Below are positions 20,404 to 31,399 of a DNA stretch of 37,697 bases, piece after piece. Under the pieces are notes generated by a model. The model saw only the letters and a list, made by a program, of their open reading frames with translations. It had not been told where the DNA came from and did no database searches. Positions within the stretch are counted from its first letter, which is position 1, and the number at the start of each line of letters is the position of its first letter. Made by a program: the position numbers and the translations under genes. Source of the DNA: Chara braunii (Eukaryota; Streptophyta; Charophyceae; Charales; Characeae); NCBI GenBank assembly GCA_003427395.1, contig BFEA01000056.1, forward strand, positions 3,809,021-3,846,717. The letters are read 5' to 3'.

Positions 20404-20575
20404 TCCCTCATGGCCTGAAATCCTAATAATTCAAAAGAAAAGAACCAACCAAAAGAATTTCCTCAAGGCCTGAAATCCTATCAATCAAAGGAAACCCTCC
20501 GGGCCTGAAAACCTAACAATCCCAAAAGGAAATAACAACCAAAAATCCCTCAGGGCCTGAAATTCTAACAATCCT
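20404..20575 (-). repeat. Four GGCCTGAAATCCTA repeats in the LINE 3' UTR
   Basis: CCTC, two or three bases, GGCCTGAAA(T/A)(C/T)CTAA, CAAT recurs near 20,405, 20,460, 20,495 and 20,547 with irregular A-rich spacers. It lies between the ORF2 stop and the poly(A) of the minus-strand LINE. Confidence 0.8.
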
Positions 20576-20882
20576 CAATTGGGTACAAAAGAACAGAGCA
20601 ACCAACAGGGCAAGGGAAAACAAGAACCATCAGACTAGATCACTAATCCTTCTACAGGGTTGGGGGGGAATAGACTGTTCGTTCTACCAATTGTCGACTG
20701 TCTGAATAGATCGCCTACAAACAGCGGTATGAGTCTCCGAGGACCCACGTGACCTACGTGACACTCCCTCGAAACCCTTGAACCTCATCTGCCTGTCCAC
20801 TGCGACACAAGAACCGAGTGCCCTGGTATATAACCTGAACTACTAGTATCCTACTTATCTAAGTAGAACCTGGAGCCCAACT

Positions 20883-23086
20883 CTAGTTTACCCTTAGCTG
20901 ATATGCTGGCAATATCCTTGTTAAGGCACCAGGTTCTCTGAAACCACGTTCTGCCTGAAGCTGTAGCTGTGCGGCCTTTCTCCTCAAGTCCGCCTGTACC
21001 GATCTGTGCAGGTTTGTTCTGAAGCGATAGCGGATCTCCTTGTTACATAATTCCTTCTTCTTGAAGATTCTACAGTTCCTTTCGTGCCAGATCACCTCCA
21101 TTCTGGCAGCCCTTGTTGTTTGGGCTACGTAATTCCAACCCGTCTCAGTTTGAAGATCCTTTGGGATGCCTCCTAACAGAACCCATTCCCTGGACCATGA
21201 GAGCGTTTGGCCTACAAATCCTTCCCAGATTCTCTTCCACCATTACCAAATTCTGTTCGAGGTCAGGCAGTCCCACCACAAATGCGGCGTGGATTCGAAG
21301 GCCCATTGGCATCGACTGCAAATTAAATCCGCAGGGATGCCTCTTTGTGCAAGCCAGACGGCTGATGGTGTAGCTCAGTAAGACAGGAACCAAATGAGTG
21401 CAGCCTGTCTTTGATCGGGGATCACTCTGATCTGTTCCCAGCACTTGGAGATGGCTGTCCTGATGTCTTCCGGTGGGGACTGCAACACTTGTGTCCATCT
21501 GCCTACTGCAACTGCTAAGGGTTGTCTCGGAGGGCTGAGAAGCTTGTAGCCTATCTGGGCAGTATAGTTCAGAATGGGGAGGTTCTCGCCTTTGGTACCT
21601 ATGGCTCTCCAAGTCCATAGAGCTGGATCTAGCCTTACTGATTCTATCGGTTGGCCATCTGCAACTACTGAGCACAACAAGGTGCTGTCTTGATTCAGGT
21701 TATCGAATACTCTAACCTGGTTAAGTGGGGCTCCCAGCTGCGGTTGAGATCGTTCTTTCTCTAACTGAAGGGTATTTGTGGCAGTAGGCTGCATGATCCA
21801 ATATCAAAGATTCGTTTTCCTCCTGTGTGGGCGGTGAGCTTCCAGAATTCAGTCAGAGCGGGCGCTGACCGATACCAGGTGCCAGGTGGGTCGAGGCTGG
21901 CTGGATCTAGCAGAGCTTTCCACGTTTCTGGGATAGCAGCCTGTATCAGATCTCTTCTCTCCTCTACCAGTCTGATTGAACAAAGTCTGAGCTGAAGGTC
22001 TGTCGTGGAGAACCACTTGTTACTTAGTGCACCCCAAAGGTCTCTGGTTGTTACCATTCCCTTCTCTATCTATGAGCGCCCAAAGTTGCCTGTTCTTGAG
22101 TCCGCCTTGATCCATTGGCCATTGCAGTCGGTAATGTGTAGATTTTTGAAAATTGGTTCATTAAGGACTTCCTGTCTTGTGACCGGCTGTTCCCACGTAT
22201 CCGGCCTGAGTCGTCTCCAAGCTTTGATGATTGGAGCCCAAAAGGGAGATTTTATTGCCCTTCTCTGGTAGGAGCAAAGGAGCAGGGCGACCCATACATC
22301 CTTCGACCGACTGAGGTTCCATTCTTTCATCAAAATCTTTTCTCCATGCAAAATCCTGTTTTTGGACCTCTCTGTGGAGACTGCATTTACTATCCACTTT
22401 ACTAGCATTGCTGCATTTCGCCTTTCTGGGTCAGTTAATCCCAACCCCCCCTCAAGGCGGGAAGAAGTGATCAACTCCCACGCAATTTTGGATATGAAGG
22501 AGTCTCCAGCGTCTGAGAAAGGTTTCCACAGAAACTTAGAGGCTCTCCTTTTGAGCATCGGACAGAGTTGCTGTCCTAGTCTCCGGACCGCCTCTGCAAA
22601 CCAAAATAGGGAAAACAGGAAAGCATTAAGGACCATAGCTCTACCAAAAATTGACAGGTGTACTGCCTTATCCCAAGTAGAAAGCCTATGAAGGGTCTTT
22701 TGGAGCAATAAACCATTCTGGTCCGCCGAGCAATCATACAGGGCAATCTGAACGCCAGAAACCTCTCCGAGACGTTGATCTCGACCTGCTTCATACCCCA
22801 TCTGAGGCACGGAGTATGTTAACCGGGTAAAAGAAAGACATATTTGTGCCAGTTAACCGAGGCCTCCGACAACATCGAGTAGTCCTCAAGACAGCTCCTT
22901 AGTGCCCCCGGAGACTCAGGGTAATTCCTAAATATGACCATTAAATCATCCGCTAATGCCTTCACTCGACACTCCAAATTTTCTGTTTGCAAGCCCTGGA
23001 TCTGAGGATGAGACCTAATGTTATTCATGAGGACTTCTCATTGGATTACGAAAATCAAGGAAGCGAGCGGACATCCTTGTCTAAGG
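20883..23086 (-). pseudogene. LINE ORF2 3' half: RT palm (motifs B and C), thumb, C-terminal finger
   Basis: Motif B reads LRQGCPLASLIFVIQ, then a stop near 23,030. Motif C is intact as ALADDLMVIF in the frame 23,028-22,819, followed by YSMLSEASVNWHK. The frame 22,810-22,070 holds LSIFGRAMVLNAF, FLWKPF and LEGGLGLTDPERRNAAML, the usual L1-type thumb and connection. A TAG at 22,070-22,072 interrupts a frame that continues to 21,761. After a frame change near 21,790 comes ILNYTAQIGYKLLSPP. A further frame around 21,250-21,350 carries CSRCQWAFESTPHLWWDC, the C-x2-C-x-H-x4-C finger. The frame 21,101-20,883 gives VIWHERNCRIF and ends at a normal stop. Sequence and order closely parallel the LINE at 31-34.6 kb, so the two are relatives. 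Confidence 0.85.
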
Positions 23087-23102
23087 AAGCAGTGTCGGCA
23101 CC

Positions 23103-23155
23103 ATTACCCTTACAAGGGTAATTGTGCGTGCTTTGCGCACCTCACAGGAGGTGCG
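23103..23155. repeat. Cluster of three short hairpins
   Basis: ATTACCCTT-AC-AAGGGTAAT (23,103-23,122), GTGCG-x7-CGCAC (23,124-23,140) and CGCACCTC-ACAG-GAGGTGCG (23,136-23,155). The last two share CGCAC and would be alternative folds. They lie within 70 bases of the LINE break point at 23,086. Confidence 0.85.
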
Positions 23156-24218
23156 ATTGAGACGATACTTGAGGAAGTGACGTGTTTATCGTCCAACCGC
23201 GGCTGACTCCTGTAAATCGGAAGTGGCGGACGTACGCATAGTTTGATTGGAGAGTGTGTGAGCATGCACTTTGCGGGCATGCGTAAATAGTTAACTGTCG
23301 GCGAACTGAGGATTTGGACCAGGCGGCGTAGGCCGCAACTTCGCGGCCATTGATAAAGTCGCGGCCTGCGCGAATATAACCAGAGAAACCATGGTCAAAG
23401 GAGAGTCTCGGCTGGCCCGTTGAAAGGCGATGCTTCTAAAGCCGCACAGAGTGGGAAGCTCAAGGCGCTAATTTGATTACATACTGTCGGAGCCTTACCT
23501 GTTAACGGAAGAGCGTATGCTCACAGGAGGGAGAGGGTGGCAGTGTTGGAAAAGAGGTATGAGGAGTTGGAAATAAAGAAAAAAAAGTGAAGGGAAACGA
23601 GGGGGATGACAGCAAAAGGAGTATGAACATGGACGGGAGGGCGACCAGGCGTGTTGGGAAGAAGATTGAAGATGGCGAAGGGGAGCTGAAGCCACTCAGC
23701 GGATAGCAGCACGCACCCCCGGAGGAGTTGGAACAAGAAATAAATGAAGTTGGGCGCGGACCTGCGCCAGGTACATCAGAAGAGAGTCATGGAAAGGTGG
23801 TGAGTGGAGAGGGAGAAAACGAGGAGTGAAGAGTGGTAGTCTTGCTAGTCCTTCAAGGGATCGGACAGGGAGAGGTGATGGATAAGGTATTTTGAGGTGG
23901 GCGACCCGGGGCCCGTAGCTAGTCTTGGTGGTAGGAAGAGGAGGAACAAAAAAAGGAGGTGCGCGGGGAGTGTCGAAGAGAGAGGGCAGACGAAGGACAA
24001 GGAGGAAAAACGCTGTAAATTTCTCATTTCTTGGTGAAAAGGAGCGGGAGAAGATGCTATGTGGGGGTTTTAAGGCACTCTGAATCAAATTGACGTGTCA
24101 AATCTTGAATTTGAACAGCGGTTTGGTCGGTAAAGGGGGATGGGACTGCGCCACCATGGCCGAGAGCTTGGAGCCAACCATTGAATTTTTCCAATTTTTT
24201 AGTGAAGAATCAGTTTTC

Positions 24219-24245
24219 GTTGTTGTTGTTGTTGTTGTTGTTGTT

Positions 24246-24282
<37 letters not shown>
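24219..24282. repeat. (GTT)n followed by a T-run
   Basis: About nine GTT units followed by about 35 T. On the minus strand this reads A-run then AAC repeats, as often seen where a retroelement poly(A) tail has expanded. Confidence 0.95.
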
Positions 24283-27200
24283 CCACCCATGGTGAGATAT
24301 CTATCTAGGCATTAGTTCTCGTATCCATTACCAGAACCCAGTACATGCTCTTCATCTCCTTATGGGGGTTGGTTTTCTCCGTTCCCAAGCAACCGTCCTC
24401 ATTGCTCGTCATGCTCCATTACATGTCGCGTTGGTTTGTTGTGGCTGAAATCCCTGAACCTGGCCACTATTACAGCCAGGCATCGTGAACAGTGAGGGAC
24501 ACATTGAGTAGTGGCTCTGATTTCGTATCAGTACCGGCCAGACATATAGAGAGAGTAGAAGTAATGATAATAAATAATAATAGTAATAGTAACAAGTGTT
24601 AGTGGGAGGAGTGACAAGCAAGGAGGAGGAGGTATGAAAGAGTTGAACAAGTAGGGGAGTATTACACAATAGATTAGTACCAGCGCTGGCGTTATAGAGA
24701 GAGGGATTTCATTATGCACCCACTGTACATCTGGTTGTGCCCGTGCGCCGCGCGCCGCTGTGCACTCTCTTGAGGTACTGCACTAGACCTTCGTTGTATT
24801 TCGCTGTGCTTCGTTGTGAGCTACCGTGACTTTGCTGAAAGGGCTGCTTTGAGTCACTTCTGATAAACTTGCGGCCTGTTTGAATGTTGTAGTGGTGAAG
24901 TGTAGTGTGACCTGTGGGACCATGGGGGGCAGGGCAGATTCTCACCCCAAGACGACAAAGGCTGTCTTCTGTCAGACCCATTGGCCCCTGTTTAGTGTTA
25001 GCAGTTAGTTGTTTCAAGGTGTCATTAGCCTACCTGTCTCATTCTCGATAGCTGCAGCTCGCAGGTTAAAGCGTTACGACAGTTGTTGTAAGTAACTAAG
25101 GCTGTTGCCCCTTTCTCTCAGAGAGGTGCCGCTGCTGCTAAATGCTCGAAGTGTCAATTTGCTGAAGATTTCTTCCTTCTGTTGAACTGATACTGAGGGC
25201 GACTGGGTTCCTAACAGCAGGATACCGTGTCTCAGTCGGTGTGGGTTGTGTTTCTCAATGGTTAGGCAACTATTGAGGTTATTACCACACATGTCTGTAT
25301 CGCAAGGCACTGCAGATGTATTGAGTATAGTCCCTCTTATTGATGTGTTTTTCTGTGCTGCCCTGGGCTCCCTATTTTTAGTCAAATTCCAGAGGTTGTT
25401 GTGTCTCCTGTGATAGTCATGCTTGCTACAACCACTGTGCAGTCCTGCTGAGTTGTTGGTGGGCCTTACGGGTTTCGTGGGGGCTCATTTCTGTGTTGAT
25501 CTGAGCAACTGTGGTACTACCCTTGCCTCCTAGAGCCTTGACTAAGCTTTGAACTATGCACTATCGGGAGTGAAGCGAAAGTATTTGTATAAGGGGGCAC
25601 TGCGGTGATACTTGATTATTGGGCACGGGTGTAGTGTGTACAGGGTTTTGTTACGTCGTAAATAAAGCACATAGTGTGCTCTACTCGAACCAAGCCTTTT
25701 TAGGCTGTACAGCGGCAGATTGGCCTGAGGTAGCGAAATTGTAGTGTGAAGAAATGGTCAGCTGTCGTAAGAAGGGGTTTGATTGGTTGCACTACGTTCT
25801 GGCTGCACCATGATAAGCTATTGAGCAAATATCGCTGATGTTCTTGCGGGATGATATGGGGACATAAACCTTGTTATGGCTCTGAGCATTAGTATAGTGT
25901 CCAGCTGTTGCACACAACTGTTAAGAACGCGGTAAGCTTACTGAAGATCTATGTCGGACCCTGCTGTTGGAGTTTGTATTAGGCGGATTATTTGACTACA
26001 CCTTGCCAAATTGCTGCGTTCTCTTGCGTCTTTGGTAGAGCACGGAGCGTCTTCAATTTGAATGGTGTGATTCTAGACCACGTATCTGCACCCTGGCTAG
26101 CTGTTGAGCGTGGCAAGTTGAGAGAGTAATCAGGCCTTTGCGGACGAGTTATTGCTGCTGTTGGGACAAGCTGCCACTATACATTGGTTGTGCGCTGTTT
26201 CCCGCTGCGGACTCTTGCTGTAGTCGGTTGCTGGGGGCCTGCTAGTCCAGAATTTAGGGAGTTAGATTATATTTTAGCTAAGAGAGACTTGACAAATCCA
26301 CCCTTGATAGGGGAGATGCAGCCAAATTTTCTCAGTGACTTGGCGTTAGTGAGGGAAGTTGAACGTGAGACTGATAGAGGAGCTAGAGTACGAGTTGGGG
26401 AACTATCCTCTACTTGGGTTGAACATAGTAGTGGTTGTCTTTGACCTATATTGTGATGTAGGTTTTCACATCCGATTGAAGGCTCAAATTGTTCGGCCTG
26501 ATTCTATGAAAGGATCACTTGTCTGTTATCACTGATAACAGGTCGGTTGCCGATTCGTCGGTTTACGACTCAACTTTCCAATTTCTCCTGCCTCTCAACC
26601 TAAGGCCTTGGCCCCTGCCAGGATTTATGTGTTTCTTTAAGTTTTCACCCAGTTTTTTTATAAATGATCATTTCGTAAAGATTGAGTACTTTTGTTGAGG
26701 CTGGGTGGGGAAATGGTTGGACTTGTGGGCACAGGGCAGGGTGTGAGCTGCAGGAGGCTGAAAAGTTGACCCCTTTAGCGCGTGTGATGTTGTTTGAATG
26801 TTGTGTATATGATTGCAGGTATGTATGAAAGAGTCTCATTTGACTCATGATTGAGTGATTATGTTTTGAATTCAGATGGGCAAACCACACAACTGTCGTG
26901 CGAGTGTACTACCCCACAACCTGTTGTTTGGGTGAGACTGTTCTTTTCCAGCCCGATGATGTGATAATCGGAGTAAGCATACGCTCTGGTAACCCTTATG
27001 GGGCTATGCGACCGCACGCTTGCGTCCTTCTATTCTCTTTGACTTCGTGTGGTAGGGCAGTCGTCCCAAGCCTGGAAACCAAGATCCTTGTCCGGGACGT
27101 CCCAGGCCCCAGACTAACATTGAAGGTATTTTCTTCCGATAGTGTTAAGAGGATTTGTTTTTCACCCTTGTTGAGGTTATTTTGGTGGAACGATAAAGTT

Positions 27201-28724
27201 CCGGGCGGAAGGATTAGCTTGTCGATGGTGATGCGCCAGACAACTCACCACGGCTCCGAATTCCTTCCTGCCCTAGGGACCATCTTACTCCGCACCCTTT
27301 GGGGCACCTCAAGGTGCAGAAGATGGTAAGGCCCTAAGGCCGGTCTTGCGCTTGCTAGAGGTTTACCCCCCCTTAGGGCGCACTTCAGCCGAGGCCTGAG
27401 CGGCGAGAGCGACCCCATGGCTCGAAAGAGGCCACTCGGGTATGGGCGTCACATAAAGCACCGACATCACGATTGCTTACGCAAACCTGCATCGTTGGTC
27501 GGTATGCGTAGGTTCTGCCTCTGCGCGGATTTATGTTAACCCATGCACGCGACACTTACCAATTCCTGCGCTCGAAGGTTATGGGACGAGCGAAGAGGGC
27601 AAAAGCGCGTCACGGCCAGTAAACCCACGTTTCCGCAGCGCAAAACGACGCAGGAGCAAGGGAATAAGCCTAGTCGGCCTAAGGGGAACCGTGTACGAAC
27701 CTCCAAAAGTCTCAAACATCGGGTTGCCCGTGGGTCTGAGTCTGGGCATCATCCTCACGCATCTTTCGCGTTGGCCTACCCCTCCCTTTTAGAACTACTA
27801 TTAGACTATCTGCAGTTGTTTCCGCCTTAAAGTCTTCGTGGTTGGATATTGTAGTCCGTAGTAGCCGTCAACGTCAAACCCCTTGATTTTGGCTACCACG
27901 ACAGCCCTGAAGCTGTCTACTCAACCCCTCTGCACAGGGTGCAAAAGAGGGTGTGGTCTTCAACTGCACATGGCGGTTGGCTGGCGTCAAGAGATTAGCC
28001 CCTCAAAGCGCCTGTCAGCTGACACTTGAGTGTCGAACGTGACCCTCGAGATTATCAAGGACCGCAAGGCTACGAGTACCACATAGTACCCCATCAGCGC
28101 AAATGCTTGCGAATGCCCGCATGGATGGCCAATATGAGGAGACCATGCGCGCGCATGACTCTTATACAAAAGTCCAGCGCGTGGTACCTACCTGATTCTC
28201 GCGGCATGAAGTTATGGGTCTGATACTGAAGGGACTAGGAGTGTTGTGATGTTGTGTTTTTTTTGTGTTCTTCCATGTGTTATATGTGGGTAGATGTGAG
28301 TGTTGTGGTGTAACGCGTGGTGTGTGTGATGTGTCTTAGTCGACCGACACCGAGTCGCGTTTGGGACCTCAGCCCCCCACTACGTCGATTCGCGTACGGG
28401 TTCGATTTTTTGGGCGTTCGACCGCGCATAACCCCCTATGCTACAGCGAACGAGAAACGCCCTCGGCTGGGCCACCTCTGCAATTGCATACGAAAAGCTT
28501 TCGCATGTGGTTCAGTAGCTCGGCGGGGATATGCTCACCTAAGGGATGGTGATAGCTCCCGCAGGTGGAGGTAACTTGAAGCGGTGCCTCGCGTGACCCT
28601 GTCCTGTCGTAGGGGCTCGCGAGAGGTACGGTTGGCGCACTCGGTCGGAGCGGCCAAAACACTTTGCGACAAAGTCCTGTAAAATCCTGCGTGACGCGGC
28701 CGGGAGGGTCCCCATGCGGGACCG

Positions 28725-29499
28725 ATGCGCTCGACAGCGTGATAGCCTGAACTTCTGGAAAATTTTCCCATTTGCCATAAGCGCTGCAGTAAAGAATACA
28801 TAAAGAGCAGTTAACACGGTCGTATACCTTCTCCAAGTCCAGTAACAGAACCATCATGTCCATCTCTTCGTCTGAGATAACTTTCACGGTCTGGATAGCA
28901 GTGGCGATGTTGTTAAAGATTGAGCGGTTCCTAACAAAGGCAGCTTGATCCTCTTTGACTAGCTCCGGGAGCACAACACTTAGTCTACGAGCTAATGTCT
29001 TGGCTAAAATCTTGTAGGAGGTGTTTAGCAGAGCAATGGGCCTGTAGTTCCTTACCTCAAATTTATCGCCTTTCTTGTAGAGCATTGAGATAATACCATT
29101 ACGCATATTCGTAGACAAGCTTCCTCCAATGAGGACTGAATTGTACAACTCTACTATATTATCCCCTACAACATCCCCAATAGAGAGATACACTTCGACT
29201 GGCATGCCATCATCACCTGACACTTTCCCTGTTGCCATCGACTTCAAAGTACATTTGGCTTCCTCGTTCGTAATCGGTCTGTCTAGGAGCAGTCTAGCGG
29301 TATTGGGCAGTTTGGCAGTTGTGTTGTCCCAGTGCGAGGACTGGTGGAACAAGTCTGATACCACCTCCTGACCTTGAAGGCGAGAGGTGAGTATGTCCTT
29401 GTAGTATAGTGCCGCATACTTGCTCAACGTCGCTAGGTCCCTGGCTTTTGGGGCCTGAGGGTCAAAGGGGTGATTGAGTTCATTAATTAATTGTGACGC
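28725..29499 (-). pseudogene. LINE reverse transcriptase, N-terminal part only
   Basis: It is in frame with the endonuclease piece after the TGA at 29,500. It reads LSKYAALYYKDIL, LKSMATGKVSGDDGMPVEVY (usual GKSPGPDGLP.E.Y), MLYKKGDKFEVRNYRPIALL, LARRLSVVLPELVKEDQAAFV and motif A as LLLDLEKVYDRVN, ending near 28,812. Beyond that, matches to the sister LINE persist in shifting frames (for example FPEVQAITLSSAS against FRSFVKALYGAS) to about 28,725, then stop. The frame itself stays open to 28,441, but that part is unlike any RT. Motifs B and C are absent, so the segment cannot be a functional polymerase. Confidence 0.87.
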
Positions 29500-30500
29500 T
29501 CATCGTGGGACGAGCTTGTGAAACGCCTCTTTGCTCATTCTATCATACACTGCAATACCCTTGACTCTTAGCCTTTCAGCCCAGACTTCTGAATTCTTTT
29601 GTTGAAGGTTGTCCCATTCTGCTCGCAACTTCGATCTCTCCTTACCCCAAACTACTCGTGAAATTGGATGACGTGCCATTTTACTAAGCTCAACGTCCTC
29701 TATTCTTCTCTTAAGAGATGCTTCCTCCTTGTTCCTGTTTGTCGCGAGTATCCTAGAGAACATATTAAGCAGGTTGGAAAACATGGTTGAGCCGGTCTGC
29801 CACCATTCTTCAATCGAAGCGAATCTCTGTTTGACTTGATCCCAATCAACCCAGAAGGATCTCATCCATTCGACTAGTCCCGAATCCTGTAGGTTCTGAG
29901 TGTTAAACCTGAAGTACCCCTTGCCCCTGGCAATGAGTGAAGTATGTAGCTGAAGAAGTACGAGTTTATGGTCTGAAATGGGTTGAGAGTGCTCCTGGAC
30001 CGCCTCGACTTGCTCCCATAGTTGCTCGGGGATTAGAAAAAAATATAATCTACGACTGATTATACCCGTAGCTTCCCGGTGGTTGGAAAACCACGTGTGA
30101 CCTTCCTCTAATGGGTGTGATAGGCGGTACGGATCTACCAGTGAGAACCTGTCCATTAAGCTAAGGAGATTTGAACTGTCTGCTGGATTTTGGCTGCCAG
30201 GTATGACAGCAGTGGAGTCCAGTGAGATATTCCAATCTCCCGCTATAATTACGTTAGGGCAGTCAGGGAGCAGCACATTCAGATCTTCGAAAAAGTCAGC
30301 CCGTTCTCTCCTGTTCGTTGGCGCGTATATATTAGCTATCAACCATTCCCTTCCATCAGCCCACAAAGATCTGCAAAATAGTCTATTATCTCAAGCTCGG
30401 CATCTCTATGCACAAGGATGGCAACTCCTCCTCTGGTGCCTTGACCGGGCGACCAGATTTGGGGGCCGTCCCACCAGGTCCCTATTCGTTAATTCTCTCC
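29500..30500 (-). pseudogene. LINE APE-type endonuclease and linker
   Basis: The frame from 30,366 reads WLIANIYAPTNRRERADFF, VIIAGDWN (GDWN at residues 43-46) and QPISDHKLVLLQL (SDH at 131-133), the characteristic blocks of LINE endonucleases in the exonuclease-endonuclease-phosphatase fold. The SR-x-D strand is altered: SRRLYFFLIP has Tyr where the conserved Asp is expected. An upstream piece in another frame (about 30,400-30,480) reads PQIWSPGQGTRGGVAILVHR, the earlier G-G-V-A-I-L block, so an indel lies near 30,370-30,400. A helical linker with a W-rich stretch follows. The frame stops at a TGA (29,500-29,502) and then stays open for a further 1 kb. It would nick target DNA to prime reverse transcription. 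Confidence 0.87.
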
Positions 30501-30545
30501 TCACTTAACTTAGTTCGCAGTCAGGATGGCTGCATATAGACCGAT

Positions 30546-30935
30546 GTCTTTTGTCGTTTAGCGGGCGGTTTCCATATGGGGAATGTCGTGGACCAGGTAA
30601 AGGGGCTTAGAGGGCGTCGTTGCACGATTAATAGGGTTGCGGTCGCCAACCGGGCACCGACCGGTAGTCTTGTGAGGGAACCCGACGGCTGTCGTGGGAA
30701 ATGGTGGTGCGCGTCTGGTCAGTTCGCCCTTTCTACAATGGGAAAGGTTTTCATGATGATTATCTGGCCGTTCGTTCTCCACGGAAATCGACGGGACCGG
30801 TTTTTGTTTTGGTCTGGCAAAATATGACAATGTTTCTGTCCTCATTCTAGGGAAGTGTTCGGTCCCATTTTGCCCCTTTTTTTTGCCTTTTTTTTGGGCA
30901 TTCCTCTACGATTTTTTGTTGCCCTCTTTCCAGGG
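30546..30935. other. No gene recognised
   Basis: Short overlapping frames on both strands (30,558-30,845 minus, 30,576-30,827 plus) have no motif. The sequence is GC-rich on the left and T-rich on the right. Confidence 0.4.
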
Positions 30936-31086
30936 GCCAAGTCCCACTAGCAGCGTTGAGCTACCTCAACGCCTGAATCTGGACGCGATTGTGGAGATGT
31001 GCAGAAATGGTGTTGAGTTTCCTGAACTGCACAGCACGTCCAGATTCAGGCGTTGAAGTAGCTCAAGGCTGCTAGTGGGACTTGGC
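30936..31086. repeat. 151-bp hairpin with 50-bp near-perfect arms
   Basis: Left arm 30,936-30,985 and right arm 31,037-31,086 are reverse complements at 48 of 50 positions with no gaps, around a 51-base loop. The arms start GCCAAGTCCCACTAGCAG and end GCCTGAATCTGGACG. It could be a foldback transposon or MITE, or the precursor of a small RNA. The outer 15-mer also occurs once at 17,801-17,815. No open frame uses it. Confidence 0.95.
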
Positions 31087-31116
31087 TCCAGCTCGCCTCG
31101 ATTTCTCATTTTTTTC

Positions 31117-31151
<35 letters not shown>

Positions 31152-31399
31152 NAAAGTTGCAGTNTTTACATTAATAAACCAAAGTAGGCCGGTAATCCCT
31201 CCACATCTCAACCCGGAGTAATCAGTGCCTTGTCCCACCATGGTAGTTTTGCTGGAAACCGGGTCCAGCGTCCCTGAACTACAAGCTTATAAATAAACGA
31301 GCAGCTGGACTAATACACAAACTGTCAAAGAGCAAAGAAGGTGACTATCTGTTGATATCGTTAAAAATTATGTGGCTCTGTAACCACCTGCCCTGTTCC

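Larger units (their letters stand above)
20191..23086 (-). mobile_element. L1-like LINE, 3' half (RT motif B to poly(A))
   Basis: A minus-strand LINE segment beginning at RT motif B (LRQGCPLA, 23,065-23,085) and ending in a 15-base T-run on the plus strand at 20,191-20,205, which is its poly(A) tail. It contains RT motif C, thumb, C-terminal Cys/His finger, the W..RN.R.F tail and a 3' UTR of about 680 bases. Everything 5' of motif B is missing here. A same-strand LINE segment at 28,725-30,545 ends just before motif B, so the two may be halves of one element. Confidence 0.85.
23087..28724. other. Unidentified 5.6-kb block between two LINE halves
   Basis: No RT, integrase, transposase or host domain is recognisable on either strand. 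The left end has three adjacent hairpins (23,103-23,155) and the right end one (28,707-28,723). Contents: purine-rich 23,500-24,080; a (GTT)n/T33 tract at 24,219-24,282; TG-rich, stop-rich sequence 24,300-26,890 with one 86-residue frame at 26,184-26,444 (ELDYILAKRDLTNPPL) of unknown nature; GC-rich 26,890-28,724 with a basic 95-residue frame at 27,543-27,830. I found no terminal repeats by eye. Confidence 0.45.
28725..30545 (-). mobile_element. L1-like LINE, 5' half (endonuclease to RT motif A)
   Basis: A minus-strand LINE segment with APE-type endonuclease (about 30,500-29,950), linker and the N-terminal half of RT, ending shortly after motif A. It lacks RT motifs B and C, the finger and a poly(A) tail. 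Loss of the 3' part is unlike ordinary 5'-truncated LINE copies. The missing part is just what the same-strand segment at 20,191-23,086 supplies. Confidence 0.82.

Noticed and set aside
24300-26890. Possible LTR or LTR-retrotransposon body
   Set aside because: No direct terminal repeat, primer-binding site, polypurine tract or gag/pol motif could be found by eye.
27543-27830. Basic 95-residue frame in the GC-rich block
   Set aside because: No motif, no protein-like hydrophobic pattern, and GC-rich DNA gives long chance frames. Kept only as content of the unidentified block.
20181-30560. Target-site duplication for the split LINE (GATTGCAGCATG beside the poly(A) against GATGGCTGCATA at the 5' end)
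   Set aside because: Only 8 of 12 positions match, not better than could be found by looking for it.
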